Shown piece after piece: positions 41,076-50,612 of a stretch of DNA of 64,000 nt. This stretch comes from Planococcus salinarum (GTDB taxonomy: Bacteria > Bacillota > Bacilli > Bacillales_A > Planococcaceae), in NCBI RefSeq assembly GCF_007004625.1, contig NZ_VIFV01000001.1:62001-126000 (forward strand), read 5' to 3'. The notes under the pieces are model-generated. The model did not search any database and was not told the origin of the DNA. It was given only the letters and a program-made list of their open reading frames with translations. Every line of letters starts with the position of its first letter. The stretch's first letter is position 1. Position numbers and translations under genes: made by a program.

Positions 41076-42737
41076 TTACATTTTATCGGGTGCTTCGACT
41101 CCGACCGTTTTTAATGCATTGGCAAGTGTCGTTTTGACGGACGTGATCAATGCCAAACGGGCACGGGTCATATCGCCATTCGAAGGATCCAGAACCTTAT
41201 TGGCATTATAGAAGCTGTGGAAATGGGATGCCAGTTCATGGATGTAAGCCGTCACACGATGCGGCGCGCGCTGTTTCGCGGCATCCGCAATGACCTGCGG
41301 GAAGTCGCCGATTTTTTTCAGGACATCGATTTCTTTTTCATCCGTCAATAGATCCAGGTGTTCGGTCGAAGCAGTAAAGCCCTGTTCTTCTGCCTGGCGC
41401 AAAATCGAACAAATGCGTGCGTGTGCATATTGCGAATAATAAACCGGGTTTTCATTGGATTGCGACACTGCAAGATCCAAATCGAAATCCATATGCGAAT
41501 CGCCTGAGCGCATAGCGAAGAAATAACGGACAGCGTCCAGGCCAACCAGCTCGACCAGTTCGCGCATCGTCACGGCTTTGCCGGTACGTTTGCTCATTTT
41601 CATCTTTTCGCCGTCTTTGTACAATTGCACCATTTGGATGATGCTCACTTCGAGTGTGTCGCGGTCGTAGCCGAGCGCCTCGATTGCAGCTTTCATGCGC
41701 GAGATATAGCCGTGATGGTCCGCTCCCCAAATATTGATCAACTTATCGAAGCCACGTGCAAGTTTGTCTTCGTGGTAAGCGATATCAGGCATCAGGTACG
41801 TATAAGTTCCATCATTTTTAATCAGGACGCGGTCTTTGTCATCGCCGAATGTTGTCGAGCGGAACCAGGTTGCACCGCCTTCTTCATAGATATGGCCATT
41901 ATCACGCAATTTCTGCAACGCCACGTCAATTTCGCCTTTTTCGTACAATGAGGTTTCAGAAAACCAGACATCGAATTCGACGCGGAAATCCGCCAGATCC
42001 TTCTGCAGTTTCGCGAGTTCCACTTCAAGCCCGTGCCTGCGGAATTCCGCATAGCGCTCTTCGTGGCTCATGTGCAGGAATTTATCACCGTGTTCAGCGA
42101 CAAGTGCTTTTGCGATGTCGATAATGTCTTGTCCGCGGTAGCCGTCTTCCGGCATGCTTTCTGTCCGCCCAAGCTCCTCGAAATAGCGCCCTTCAATGGA
42201 AAGCGCCAGGTTGTTGATCTGGTTACCCGCGTCATTGATGTAATATTCACGGGATACGTTATAACCCGCAAGATCCAGCACGTTGCACAGCGAATCGCCG
42301 ACTGATGAGCCGCGCGCGTGGCCAAGGTGGAGATCGCCTGTCGGGTTGGCCGAGACGAACTCGACCTGGACCTTTTCGCCTGCACCTGAATCTGAGCGGC
42401 CGTAATTTTCCTTTTGTTCCAGCACGGTTTTCACAACATCCAGCAGATAATCTTTTTTGATGGTGATGTTAATGAAACCGGGACCGGCAATTTCAATGTT
42501 CTCGATGTTCGCCGATTCTTTATCGATGTTTGCCACAATCGCTTCTGCAATGACTTTTGGCGCTTTTCTTGCCACGCGCGTCAATTGCATCGCAATGTTG
42601 GTCGCATAATCCCCGTTCGATTTGTCTTTCGGCGATTCCAGATGGACATCCACCGGATCCGTTGTCAATTCCGCTTTTTGCACGGCTTCCGCGATTGCCG
42701 ATTTAATGGCCTGCTGAACTTTTTCAACTGCATTCAT
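41076..42737 (-). CDS. argS: Arginyl-tRNA synthetase
   Basis: Class I synthetase charging tRNA-Arg, 553 residues. The N-terminal Add-1 domain precedes the catalytic core with [15 protein letters not shown] and the KMSKRTG loop; the anticodon-binding DALR domain ends the protein. GGAGG precedes the ATG. Its first bases overlap the ywiB stop (ATGA). Confidence 0.97.
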   Translation of the reverse strand: MNAVEKVQQAIKSAIAEAVQKAELTTDPVDVHLESPKDKSNGDYATNIAMQLTRVARKAPKVIAEAIVANIDKESANIENIEIAGPGFINITIKKDYLLDVVKTVLEQKENYGRSDSGAGEKVQVEFVSANPTGDLHLGHARGSSVGDSLCNVLDLAGYNVSREYYINDAGNQINNLALSIEGRYFEELGRTESMPEDGYRGQDIIDIAKALVAEHGDKFLHMSHEERYAEFRRHGLEVELAKLQKDLADFRVEFDVWFSETSLYEKGEIDVALQKLRDNGHIYEEGGATWFRSTTFGDDKDRVLIKNDGTYTYLMPDIAYHEDKLARGFDKLINIWGADHHGYISRMKAAIEALGYDRDTLEVSIIQMVQLYKDGEKMKMSKRTGKAVTMRELVELVGLDAVRYFFAMRSGDSHMDFDLDLAVSQSNENPVYYSQYAHARICSILRQAEEQGFTASTEHLDLLTDEKEIDVLKKIGDFPQVIADAAKQRAPHRVTAYIHELASHFHSFYNANKVLDPSNGDMTRARLALITSVKTTLANALKTVGVEAPDKM

Positions 42738-43144
42738 TTTGTAGCCTCCATAAATTGAATTTCCATTTCATACTCGCCGGCAAAATCTGCACCGAGCGCC
42801 AGATCATAACGGACTTTAAAATGACTGTCGCCCACCGATAATTCATGTGCGGTCGTCGTCAGCATGAACGAACCCTGCTCGTTCGTCAGGTTTCCGGTCT
42901 GCTCTTTATGCAATAAAAACGGTAGCCTCATCTGCAGGCCGCCGCTTCTCATGATCACCGCTTCTTCTTCAGTGAATTTCACAATGGTGCGGATTTCAAG
43001 CTCATCCTGCTGCTCACGGTATTGAAGGTATTGGCGGTTGTTTTTTTCCGTCAACGTCCCATGCGCCTGCAGTGTCATCACTTGATCGTCCATATCCGGC
43101 TGGCGGATGGTCGTTGTCAGTCTGATGTCCACTGATTTTTCCAT
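42734..43144 (-). CDS. ywiB: DUF1934 family protein YwiB
   Basis: A 136-residue, mostly beta-strand protein of the DUF1934 family, usually upstream of argS in Bacillales. No function is established; the fold is calycin-like in known structures. GGGAGG precedes the ATG. It overlaps argS by 4 nt, so the two are co-translated. Confidence 0.88.
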   Translation of the reverse strand: MEKSVDIRLTTTIRQPDMDDQVMTLQAHGTLTEKNNRQYLQYREQQDELEIRTIVKFTEEEAVIMRSGGLQMRLPFLLHKEQTGNLTNEQGSFMLTTTAHELSVGDSHFKVRYDLALGADFAGEYEMEIQFMEATK

Positions 43145-43200
43145 TTCTGCCGCCTCCCCGTTTGTTGATAACCTTTATATTATAGCGCGAGAGAAGCGCG

Positions 43201-43413
43201 TTTATCAATTAATTGTTTATCAGCGATTTTCGGCGGTTTATCGGCGGTTTATCAGCGGTTTTTTCGGGTTTATCAGCGATTTTCCGTTGTTTATCAGCGG
43301 TTTTTCAGTTTATCGTCGATTTTTTCCGGTTTATCGTCGATTCCTACCCTTTTATCGTCGGTTTTTTCCGGTTTATCGTCGATTTCAAGTCGTTTATCGT
43401 CGATTCCCAATAA
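43201..43413. repeat. Phased tandem array, 21-bp period
   Basis: TTTATC starts at 43201, 43216, 43237, 43248, 43269, 43290, 43309, 43330, 43351, 43372 and 43393. Seven of ten intervals are exactly 21 bp, one is 19, one 15 and one 11 (half a unit). The core is TTTATCGTCGATTTTTTCC, with TTTATCAGCGG variants on the left. It lies between ywiB and the speB terminator. The period is a multiple of three, so frames across it show spurious heptapeptide repeats. Confidence 0.88.
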
Positions 43414-43420
43414 AATCCGC

Positions 43421-43449
43421 AAAAAGCCGACCAAATTATTGGCCGGCTT
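43421..43449 (-). terminator. speB terminator
   Basis: AGCCGGCCAA and TTGGTCGGCT arms followed by TTTTT on the minus strand, 14 nt past the speB stop. Confidence 0.8.
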
Positions 43450-43462
43450 CATTCATACGATT

Positions 43463-44335
43463 TTATTTAACCCAACCCAATATCATTTCACGCATCAGCT
43501 TGCTTGCGGTATTCGCTGTCTGGTCGGAATGGTCGTAAACGGGTGCCAATTCCACCAGGTCGAATCCAACAACGTTGACGCCGGATGCAGCGATGGCGTG
43601 GATGGATGCCAGCAGTTCGCGGGATGTGATGCCACCTGCGTCGACGGTTCCTGTGCCCGGTGCGTGCGCCGGATCCAAGACGTCCATGTCGATCGTCACG
43701 TAGACATTGCGTCCGTCGAGCGTCGGCAGGATTTCTTTCAGCGGCTCAAGAACTTCGAACTTCGAGATGTGCATGCCTTGTTCTTTTGCCCATTCGAATT
43801 CTTCTTTCATCCCTGAGCGGATGCCGAATGAATAGACATTTTGCGGTCCGATATGGTCCGCGATTTTGCGGATCGGCGTCGAATGTGAATATTCTTCGCC
43901 TTCGTAGTTTTCACGCAGGTCGGTGTGCGCGTCGAAGTGGATGATCGCCAAATCGTCGTACTTGCTGGCGACAGCCCGCATGACCGGCAGAGAAACCAAA
44001 TGTTCGCCGCCCATGCCCATCGGAATTTTGTCGTCTTTCAATAAGGTATGAACGTAAGTCTCGATTTCAAGCAATGATTTTTCCGGATTGCCGAATGGCA
44101 ACGGAATATCGCCCGCATCAAAGAACTTAACGTCCTCGAGTTCGCGGTCCAGGTACGGACTGTATTCTTCCAGTCCGATTGACACTTCACGGATTTTGTT
44201 CGGACCGAAACGGGAACCGGGACGGTAGCTGACTGTCCAGTCCATGGGCATGCCGTACAATACCGCTTTTGACTCATCGTAATTCGGATGGCTTTTGATG
44301 TATACTTTGCCTGAGTAAGTTTCGTCGAATCTCAT
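43463..44335 (-). CDS. speB: Agmatinase
   Basis: Hydrolyses agmatine to putrescine and urea with two manganese ions. The metal ligands lie in GMGGEHLVS, IIHFDAHTDLRE and TIDMDVLDPAHAPGTG. 290 residues, typical of Bacillus SpeB. It follows speE by 3 nt; the ribosome site is weak, so coupling to speE is likely. Confidence 0.95.
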   Translation of the reverse strand: MRFDETYSGKVYIKSHPNYDESKAVLYGMPMDWTVSYRPGSRFGPNKIREVSIGLEEYSPYLDRELEDVKFFDAGDIPLPFGNPEKSLLEIETYVHTLLKDDKIPMGMGGEHLVSLPVMRAVASKYDDLAIIHFDAHTDLRENYEGEEYSHSTPIRKIADHIGPQNVYSFGIRSGMKEEFEWAKEQGMHISKFEVLEPLKEILPTLDGRNVYVTIDMDVLDPAHAPGTGTVDAGGITSRELLASIHAIAASGVNVVGFDLVELAPVYDHSDQTANTASKLMREMILGWVK

Positions 44336-44338
44336 ATT

Positions 44339-45172
44339 TTATTCGCCTGCCATATCTTTCACGAATTTAGGGAGCGCAAACGCCGCGGTGTGCAGCTCCT
44401 TCGTGTAGTATTTTGTTTCGATATCATGGAAACGTTCAGCCGGCACATTCAACGGATCGTACTTTTTCGAACCGATCGTGAATGCCCACAGCCCGCTTGG
44501 ATAAGTTGGAATGTTGGCCAGGTACAATTTCGTAATCGGGAAAATTTCCCGCACGTCACTTTGGACCTGCTTGATCAAATCACCTTTGAACCAAGGGTTG
44601 TCCGATTGCGCCACGAAAATACCGTCTTCTTTCAACGCTTTCGAAATGCCGGCATAAAATCCTTTGGAGAATAAATTCACAGCCGGGCCGACCGGTTCAG
44701 TCGAATCAACCATGATGACGTCGTATTCGTTGTCCGATTCCGCGATGTGCATGAAGCCGTCCCCCACAATCACTTCCACGCGCGCATCTTCAAGGCCGGA
44801 TGCAATCGATGGCAGAAATTTCTTCGAGTACTCGATCACTTTGCCGTCGATATCGACCAGCGTCGCTTTCTTCACAGAAGGGTGCTTCAGGATTTCGCGG
44901 ATCACGCCGCCGTCACCGCCGCCGACAACAAGCACATTTTCCGGGTTCGGATGAGTGAAAAGGGGCACGTGTGCAACCATTTCATGGTAGACGAACTCGT
45001 CTTTTTCCGACGTCATGACCATGCCGTCAAGGAACAGCATATTGCCCCATTCCGCCGTTTCAGCCATCTCCAAATATTGAAAATCCGTCTGCTCCGTATG
45101 AAGCGTCTTGTTGATCTTCATCGTAATTCCGAAATTCTCGGTCTGCTTTTCTGTGTACCAGAATCCTGCCAT
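44339..45172 (-). CDS. speE: Spermidine synthase
   Basis: Transfers aminopropyl from decarboxylated SAM to putrescine, the product of the next gene, speB. The [14 protein letters not shown] nucleotide motif, LVDIDG and the [11 protein letters not shown] catalytic stretch are intact. 277 residues beginning [19 protein letters not shown], close to B. subtilis. AAGGAG lies 11 nt before ATG. A TATAAT-like -10 lies about 40 nt upstream. Confidence 0.96.
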   Translation of the reverse strand: MAGFWYTEKQTENFGITMKINKTLHTEQTDFQYLEMAETAEWGNMLFLDGMVMTSEKDEFVYHEMVAHVPLFTHPNPENVLVVGGGDGGVIREILKHPSVKKATLVDIDGKVIEYSKKFLPSIASGLEDARVEVIVGDGFMHIAESDNEYDVIMVDSTEPVGPAVNLFSKGFYAGISKALKEDGIFVAQSDNPWFKGDLIKQVQSDVREIFPITKLYLANIPTYPSGLWAFTIGSKKYDPLNVPAERFHDIETKYYTKELHTAAFALPKFVKDMAGE

Positions 45173-45300
45173 CTATAATCAAACTCCTTTTTCCATTATA
45201 TTAATCACTTAAAAAAGTATAAGTGTTTTGGGCGAAAGTGCAATACAATTTTTCATACAGTCCTCTTTACCCGACTGGTGCAATATTATTCAGGAAAATA

Positions 45301-45345
45301 AGAAAAGCGGAAGCGGCCATGTAGATGGGCGCTGAAGTCTGGACA
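45301..45345 (+). repeat. Type A repeat, deletion remnant
   Basis: Only both ends are left: AGAAAAGCGGAAGCGG joined after a short bridge to GCGCTGAAGTCTGGACA, 45 bp in all. It lies in the 580-nt gap between speE and ywhD, where B. subtilis has pbpG. Apart from this and the inverted repeat at 45402 I see no gene there. Confidence 0.65.
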
Positions 45346-45401
45346 TCGCAATACTGGTTTATAAGAACCTTCACATTAATAAAGCTGTGCTCATTCTCCA
45401 G

Positions 45402-45455
45402 TTAAAAAGGCTTTCTGTACAGAGAATATTTTCCCTCCACAGAAAGCCTTTTTAA
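45402..45455. terminator. 17-bp perfect inverted repeat, orphan terminator
   Basis: TTAAAAAGGCTTTCTGT and ACAGAAAGCCTTTTTAA pair perfectly around a 20-nt loop, with T-runs on both strands. It looks like a bidirectional terminator, but no gene ends within 250 nt on either side, so it may mark a deleted gene. Confidence 0.7.
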
Positions 45456-45702
45456 TCCTGTTAAGCGAAGAAAGTGACATGAGGCATTGGGCTTGGGTTT
45501 ACTCACAATCGCTCACGGCACTTGCTTGCCGACAGGTGTCCTAGCTTTCTATTTTAAAAAGCTGTATCCCTAGTGTACTTCGTTTTCTCCGTAACTTCAA
45601 CTGCCTCTTATACCCATTTTGAAATGTCATTTTTCGGTCAAAAAAGGCAGAAAAATATCGGACACAGCAAATAAATATCTTATACTCAGCTGGAAAAGTG
45701 GA

Positions 45703-45740
45703 CAAAAATAAGAACCTCGGCCATTTCGGCCGAAGCTCTT
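45703..45740 (-). terminator. ywhD terminator
   Basis: AGAGCTTCGGCC and GGCCGAGGTTCT around GAAAT, followed by TATTTTTG on the minus strand. Confidence 0.75.
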
Positions 45741-45752
45741 CCTTCCATAAAC

Positions 45753-46268
45753 TTATACGTCCAATTCCTGGTGGAGCTGTTCCTCGCTGCGCTGCCACAT
45801 TTCAGGGTTGTGGCTTCGCAGGTATTCGGCGAGTACACGTTTTGACGGTGCGTCCATATTATCAACCATGATTTTGCGTTTCATCGACTTATCCATGCGG
45901 TTGACGTGGTCAGCCAGAATCTTGTAGCCCCTACGTTTTTCACGGTTAACGACCATTTCGCAGGCGGTCACTCCCGCATAGTAAGGCCCTTCAGGATTAA
46001 AATCGATGGTGATCCAGATCAGCCAATAATCCTTGCCGCCTGCCGAATCTTCGCGGTTAACGGTGAATTTGATGCCTTTCTCCACTTGGCTGCGTGCATG
46101 CATCGCCCCAACGTCGATGAAGGCTTCCTGTTCTTCGACATCGATGAACAGGGGCGAAACATTTTCAAGGGAAAGCGAGCCAATGCCGTAGCCTTTGTGG
46201 CCGCCAGTCGGATCATCTTTTATGATGGTGAATCCTACTTTTTGTTTTGGTTTTTCATTGTTGGACAT
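45753..46268 (-). CDS. ywhD: YwhD family protein
   Basis: A 171-residue protein matching B. subtilis YwhD in length and in KVGFTIIKDDPTGGHKGYG and the MDAPSKRVLAEYLRSHNP block. No function is assigned and no catalytic motif is evident. GGAGGG lies 9 nt before the ATG. It is divergent from ywhB, 63 nt away. Confidence 0.88.
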   Translation of the reverse strand: MSNNEKPKQKVGFTIIKDDPTGGHKGYGIGSLSLENVSPLFIDVEEQEAFIDVGAMHARSQVEKGIKFTVNREDSAGGKDYWLIWITIDFNPEGPYYAGVTACEMVVNREKRRGYKILADHVNRMDKSMKRKIMVDNMDAPSKRVLAEYLRSHNPEMWQRSEEQLHQELDV

Positions 46269-46331
46269 GTGTACATTCCCTCCATTCTGCTATGATAAGG
46301 TTGAACCCAAAGAAAAGGAGCTGTGTCCATT

Positions 46332-46517
46332 ATGCCATACGTTACGGTTAAAATGCTCGAAGGACGGACGGAAGAACAGAAACGCGCGCTTATCGAAAAA
46401 GTCACTGAAGCTGTTACTGAAACAACCGGTGCCTCAGCCGAGAAAGTCGTCGTTTTCATCGAAGACATCCAGAAAAACAGTTACGGCACTAACGGTAAAC
46501 TTTATTCAGATCAATAA
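46332..46517 (+). CDS. ywhB: 4-oxalocrotonate tautomerase family protein
   Basis: A 61-residue tautomerase. After Met removal Pro1 of PYVTVKMLEGRT is the catalytic base; RTEEQKRALIEKVTEAV is the usual helix. The natural substrate is unknown. ATG at 46332 has AGGAG 10 nt upstream; an in-frame GTG at 46323 would not leave Pro at the N-terminus. TGCTATGAT at 46292-46300 is a likely extended -10. Confidence 0.9.
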   Translation: MPYVTVKMLEGRTEEQKRALIEKVTEAVTETTGASAEKVVVFIEDIQKNSYGTNGKLYSDQ

Positions 46518-46655
46518 AGAAAAGCGATTGCGAGAGATGGGCCCAAACTTTTTTGGGGTCCATCTCTTTGCGACGAAGCAGCGTAGCGATGCAGGAGCAG
46601 CCGCACAGCCAGATTGACTTATGACCCCAAGAGCTTGGCCGCAGGAGTCTGGACA
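46518..46655 (+). repeat. Type A/C hybrid repeat abutting ywhB
   Basis: AGAAAAGCG starts directly after the ywhB TAA. Next come the GAGATGGGCCCAAAC/GTCCATCTC hairpin, the type C module TTTGCGACGAAGCAGCGTAG, CGATGCAGGAGCA, then a type A end with CTTATGACCCCAAGAGCTTG, closing in GTCTGGACA. Confidence 0.82.
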
Positions 46656-46667
46656 ATAACATAGGCA

Positions 46668-46705
46668 CATTTTGCGGCTTCCATTGCGGAAGCCGTTTTA
46701 TTTTG
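46668..46705. terminator. Bidirectional terminator between ywhB and ywgA
   Basis: CGGCTTCC and GGAAGCCG around ATTGC with T-rich 3' sides on both strands; it serves both convergent genes. Confidence 0.75.
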
Positions 46706-46711
46706 CTGAAA

Positions 46712-47206
46712 TCACTGCCTTAATTCTCCTATGAAAGCAAAGGCTTCCGCAATTTCTGCCTGCGTAAAATTCAACTTTCCTTTTACGCTGTGCAGTTTTG
46801 CAATCTGCTCACTCTGTTCCAGGTCATCGAAAAACAGCAGGGTGGCCGTCAATTCCAAAAATCTGGCACTTTTGCCGTTCAATTTCACCGCGTGCGCAGC
46901 ATCGGCAAGCTCCGGTTTCCCCAGTGCATTGCGGAATTCGAGCCCTTCATCCGTTACCGTGTAGCGGTATTGGACGTACGAACTTTTGTCCTCTTTCTGT
47001 TCATGAATAAAGCCCATGTCGCACAGTTCCTCCACGCGGGCAGTCAATTCCTCCGAATACGGGCCGTAAATATGAAATTCATATTTTTCCTGGAACGGCA
47101 TGCCGATTTTCTTCAGTATGTATATCATCTTCTGCAATTTTTTGCGTCCGGTTACACCTTCCGCTGTGGAAATGAAGTCCACTATTTTTGCGTGTTCCTG
47201 AAGCAA
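46712..47206 (-). CDS. ywgA: YwgA family protein
   Basis: A 164-residue YwgA-type protein; GRKKLQKMIYILKKIGMPF and FHIYGPYSEEL resemble the SocA/Panacea-like antitoxin-associated fold, but no function is established. It starts at TTG, directly after the ywfO stop. Its ribosome site AAGGAGGGG is made of the last codons of ywfO. Pairing with ywfO is conserved in Bacillales. Confidence 0.85.
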   Translation of the reverse strand: MLQEHAKIVDFISTAEGVTGRKKLQKMIYILKKIGMPFQEKYEFHIYGPYSEELTARVEELCDMGFIHEQKEDKSSYVQYRYTVTDEGLEFRNALGKPELADAAHAVKLNGKSARFLELTATLLFFDDLEQSEQIAKLHSVKGKLNFTQAEIAEAFAFIGELRQ

Positions 47207-48511
47207 TCAAACCCCTCCTTCTCTTAACAGTTCAAGTATTTGCTGTTTGATTTCCTTTTTCTGTCCATCTATTAATAATTCCGCAGGGAAATACAGTTTA
47301 TAGTCCGTCCGGCGTTTGCCGGAAATGCCATCGACAATCTGGGACAGGCGCGACAACTCCTTGATATCGCCATTCGGCATCAGGAGATGGATCGGCAGCC
47401 GCTCTTCTTCCTCTCCCGGCCGGTAAAAATCGTACGGCAGGTCGGAAGTTGAATCGTCTATCAGGTAATATTCCGGATCGATGCCGGCCCTCTCGAATAA
47501 TTGAGTCAGTTCCCCAAGCTTTTTGTAATCCTTGCCCGGATCGAAATCGACATATTGGAACAGGCGCCGGTTGACGAACCGGTCACAAAGATCCGAAAGT
47601 ATCGGGTCGCGTTCGGTGAGCCACAACTGAAAATAAGTCATCAGGACGCCTTCATCCAGTGCCAGGTAATCCTTTAAGGTAAATGAATTATCGAAAAAGG
47701 CCAGGAAATGGGTCGGTGGCTGCTCGAATTTATAGCCGTGCCCGCTCAAATATTTGGCGCGCTGAAGAATCTTGCGGAGTATAACTTCCGCACTGCGTGC
47801 CACCGGATGGAAATACACCTGCCAATACATCTGGTAGCGGCTCATGATGTAATCTTCCACCGCGTGCATCCCGCTGGATTTGATGACGACCTGGTCCTCG
47901 AACGGGCGCATGACCCGGAGAATCCGCTCCATATCAAAATGGCCGTAGGAAACGCCGGTGTAATAGGCATCGCGCTGCAGGTAATCCATGCGGTCCGCAT
48001 CAATCTGGCTTGAAATGAGCGAAACCACTTGTTTATTGGCATAGGTTTTGCCGATGACTTCCGCTACTTTCTTCGGGAATTCTGCTGAGACTTTCTTCAG
48101 GATGCTGTTCACTTCCGTATCGCCCTGCAGAATTTCACGGGTGAAATCCTCGTGATCGACATTGAAAACTTTTTCAAATGAATGCGAAAACGGGCCGTGG
48201 CCCAAATCATGCAAAAGAGCGGCGCACAGGACGACGAGGCGTTCGCTTTCATCCCATTCCGGACGCTCGTGGAAGATATCATCGTTTATTCTTCTGACAA
48301 TCTCATAAACACCAAGGGAATGGCTGAAACGGCTGTGCTCCGCACCATGAAATACGAGATAGGACGTGCCAAGCTGCTTGATGCGCCGCAGCCGCTGGAA
48401 TTCGCGGGCATTGATCAAATCCCAGATGACTTGGTCGCGTACGTGGATATACCGGTGAACCGGATCTTTGAATACTTTTTCTTCTGCTAACTTCTGATTT
48501 GCATAATCCAC
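47207..48511 (-). CDS. ywfO: HD-domain phosphohydrolase YwfO
   Basis: A 434-residue HD hydrolase related to dNTPases and SAMHD1. Metal residues are in HSRFSHSLGVYEIV, LLHDLGHGPFSHSFE (the HD motif) and SSQIDADRMDYLQRD. B. subtilis YwfO and relatives hydrolyse nucleotides. GTG start with GGAGG 7 nt upstream. The linked ywgA abuts with no gap. Confidence 0.9.
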   Translation of the reverse strand: MDYANQKLAEEKVFKDPVHRYIHVRDQVIWDLINAREFQRLRRIKQLGTSYLVFHGAEHSRFSHSLGVYEIVRRINDDIFHERPEWDESERLVVLCAALLHDLGHGPFSHSFEKVFNVDHEDFTREILQGDTEVNSILKKVSAEFPKKVAEVIGKTYANKQVVSLISSQIDADRMDYLQRDAYYTGVSYGHFDMERILRVMRPFEDQVVIKSSGMHAVEDYIMSRYQMYWQVYFHPVARSAEVILRKILQRAKYLSGHGYKFEQPPTHFLAFFDNSFTLKDYLALDEGVLMTYFQLWLTERDPILSDLCDRFVNRRLFQYVDFDPGKDYKKLGELTQLFERAGIDPEYYLIDDSTSDLPYDFYRPGEEEERLPIHLLMPNGDIKELSRLSQIVDGISGKRRTDYKLYFPAELLIDGQKKEIKQQILELLREGGV

Positions 48512-48569
48512 ACGCGCACCTCCAGGTTTTTCTGTTTCCTACCAGTTTACACCAGTGCATTCAACCTGT

Positions 48570-49385
48570 TCAAGATGAGCTCAGCATTTTCGCATTGCGC
48601 TCCACTACCCGAGTCAGGTAATAGCCGTAGCGCTCGGTTTCTTCCGGCTGCAATGGTTTCAGCACTGGCTCTTCGAGAAGATTGTACAAATCGACCACCA
48701 CTTCCGCCACCGTAATGTCACGGCCGAGCAATTCACTCAAGGAAGCCATCGTTTCAGGTTGGATGGAAGGGTAAGCGAATTTCGTTTCTTCTCCCTTTAA
48801 TCCCGCTTCATAAAAGTCGCGGATCAATTCTGCGCGCTCGGCGCCGCTGCCCTCGATGCACAGATAAACCTGTACCGCAATCCCTTTGCGGATGCGGCGC
48901 TGCGAGACACCGGCAAATTTGCGGCCGCCGATGCTGAGGTCGTAGGAGCCGGGGCAATACGAGCCGACGATTTCATAGGCTTCGATCTCCGCTTCCGGAA
49001 ACAGCATGCGAACCAGTTCCAGCATCATGTCGTAGCCTTCCGGAATATCGATGGCACTTTCCTCTTCGGACAACACGATTGAAATGTTCAGCACGCCTGC
49101 GTCCAGGACGACGGCCAGGCCGCCCGAATTGCGGACAATCGGGGTGAAGCCATTTTCCTTCAATACTTTGAGTCCCTCATCGATATGCGGCAGGCGGTGG
49201 TCCTGGATTCCGAGCACCACGGTGTCATCGTGCACCCATGTCCGGATGGTCGGTGCGCTCACGCCGGATCCGACCAGTTCGCAAAGCAAATCGTCCGCTG
49301 CAAAAGATTCGAGCGCGGATCTATTTTTTGCGCTCAGGGACTGATCCCAGAAACGCCATTCAGTTTCTTCAGTAAATAACGGCAT
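48570..49385 (-). CDS. lipL: Octanoyl-[GcvH]:protein N-octanoyltransferase
   Basis: Lipoate metabolism amidotransferase moving octanoate from GcvH to the E2 subunits of 2-oxoacid dehydrogenases. It belongs to the LplA/LipB superfamily: RNSGGLAVV and SYDLSIGGRKFAGVSQRR frame the binding site, and Cys144 in VGSYCPGSYDL is the acyl-enzyme nucleophile. 271 residues. GAGGAG precedes the ATG. B. subtilis has it at the same place (YwfL). Confidence 0.92.
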   Translation of the reverse strand: MPLFTEETEWRFWDQSLSAKNRSALESFAADDLLCELVGSGVSAPTIRTWVHDDTVVLGIQDHRLPHIDEGLKVLKENGFTPIVRNSGGLAVVLDAGVLNISIVLSEEESAIDIPEGYDMMLELVRMLFPEAEIEAYEIVGSYCPGSYDLSIGGRKFAGVSQRRIRKGIAVQVYLCIEGSGAERAELIRDFYEAGLKGEETKFAYPSIQPETMASLSELLGRDITVAEVVVDLYNLLEEPVLKPLQPEETERYGYYLTRVVERNAKMLSSS

Positions 49386-49465
49386 TATTGTTTCTCCTCT
49401 TCAAAGCTGTCGCTTGGTTTTATTTTACCTTACGGGGCGTTCCGTGAAAAGGAACGATGGTCATG

Positions 49466-49487
49466 TCAAATTGGTGACAGGCACTTC
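49466..49487. repeat. Possible REP-like half element
   Basis: GTCAAATTGGTGACAGGCAC resembles one arm of palindromic repeats I recall from Bacillus genomes (GGTGCCTGTCACC joined to AATTTGAC). Only one arm is present, and no transposase is near. Recognition is from memory. Confidence 0.3.
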
Positions 49488-49560
49488 TTTCGAAGCAACT
49501 CGATGCGTGGGTATGATAAACTGTTTTTGAGAGATTTTCATTATAAGGAGTGTTTAACAG

Positions 49561-50310
49561 ATGAATGAAGCAGCAATCACATTAGACGGCTGGTACGTCC
49601 TCCACGATTTCCGTTCGATGGACTGGGTATCATGGAAAATGCTTGAGGACGAAGAACGCCAATTCGCGATCAACGAATACCAGGCATTTATGGACAAGGT
49701 AAACATAGCCGATGAAAATAAAACCGGCGCACACGCACTGTATTCAATCGTTGGCCAAAAGGCAGATTTGATGCTGATGCTATTGCGCGAAACGATGGAC
49801 GAATTACAGGAACTTGAAACGGAATACAACAAGCTGACTTTGGTCGCTTACACGGTTCCGACGTATTCGTACGTGTCCGTAGTCGAACTTTCCAACTACC
49901 TTGCAGGGAAATCAGAAGAAGATCCATATCAGAACCCGCATGTCCGTTCGCGTCTGTATCCGGAACTTCAGCGTTCGCAGTACATCTGCTTCTACCCGAT
50001 GGACAAGCGCCGCGACGGCGACGACAACTGGTACATGCTGCCAATGGACGAGCGCAAAGATTTGATGCTGTCCCACGGAAAAATCGGCCGCAGCTATGCG
50101 GGCAAAGTGAAACAAATCATTTCCGGCTCAGTCGGCTTTGACGATTACGAATGGGGCGTAACGCTGTTCGCAGATGACGTTCTCCAGTTTAAAAAGCTGA
50201 TCTACGAAATGCGTTTTGACGAAGTCAGCGCTCGTTATGCTGAATTCGGTTCGTTCTACGTCGGCACTCGCCTTGATGCAGAAAAAATCGTGAAGTTTTT
50301 GGAAGTTTAA
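49561..50310 (+). CDS. hemQ: Coproheme decarboxylase HemQ
   Basis: Last enzyme of the Gram-positive coproporphyrin-dependent heme pathway, converting coproheme to heme b. It has a chlorite-dismutase fold of 249 residues. Tyr145 in CFYPMDKRR is the radical-forming tyrosine and His172 in [14 protein letters not shown] the heme ligand. AAGGAG precedes the ATG. A strong terminator follows, and lipL is divergent upstream. Confidence 0.97.
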   Translation: MNEAAITLDGWYVLHDFRSMDWVSWKMLEDEERQFAINEYQAFMDKVNIADENKTGAHALYSIVGQKADLMLMLLRETMDELQELETEYNKLTLVAYTVPTYSYVSVVELSNYLAGKSEEDPYQNPHVRSRLYPELQRSQYICFYPMDKRRDGDDNWYMLPMDERKDLMLSHGKIGRSYAGKVKQIISGSVGFDDYEWGVTLFADDVLQFKKLIYEMRFDEVSARYAEFGSFYVGTRLDAEKIVKFLEV

Positions 50311-50330
50311 GTTGATGGATTGATTGAAAG

Positions 50331-50353
50331 CCGCCTTTTGGGCGGTTTTTTTT
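50331..50353 (+). terminator. hemQ terminator
   Basis: CCGCC and GGCGG around TTTTG, followed by a run of nine T. Confidence 0.85.
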
Positions 50354-50420
50354 CATGGGGATTTATTTATGGGGACGGTAGAGGCGACTTTTTTGGAGAA
50401 ATTAAACAGATATTTCGTGA

Positions 50421-50491
50421 CCGCACCTCGCCGATGGATTTCCGCACCTTCCACCCCATTTCCGCACCTCAGGAGCATATTTCCGCACCTC
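50421..50491. repeat. Phased tandem array, CCGCACCT core
   Basis: CCGCACCT begins at 50421, 50442, 50462 and 50483, so intervals are 21, 20 and 21 bp. The fuller core ATTTCCGCACCTC is present in the last three, and spacers differ. It lies between hemQ and ywdK, 120 bp left of a second, unrelated array. Confidence 0.8.
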
Positions 50492-50612
50492 GATTTATGC
50501 AATAAAATATATTGGATTTTATTGGCTAATTTATCTCCTCAATTTATACTTTTTGAAGCCATTTTTCACTCAACCGACGTTTTCACATCCCCTCTATTTC
50601 CATTTTTCTGGA

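Noticed and set aside
43107-43538. Plus-strand frame with repeating YRRFISGFF-like heptapeptides
   Set aside because: The 21-bp DNA period is a multiple of three, so any frame through the array yields heptapeptide repeats. There is no ribosome site and the frame overlaps ywiB and speB antisense.
45541-45798. 85-codon minus-strand frame near ywhD
   Set aside because: It overlaps the end of ywhD and its terminator in another frame and shows no protein-like pattern.
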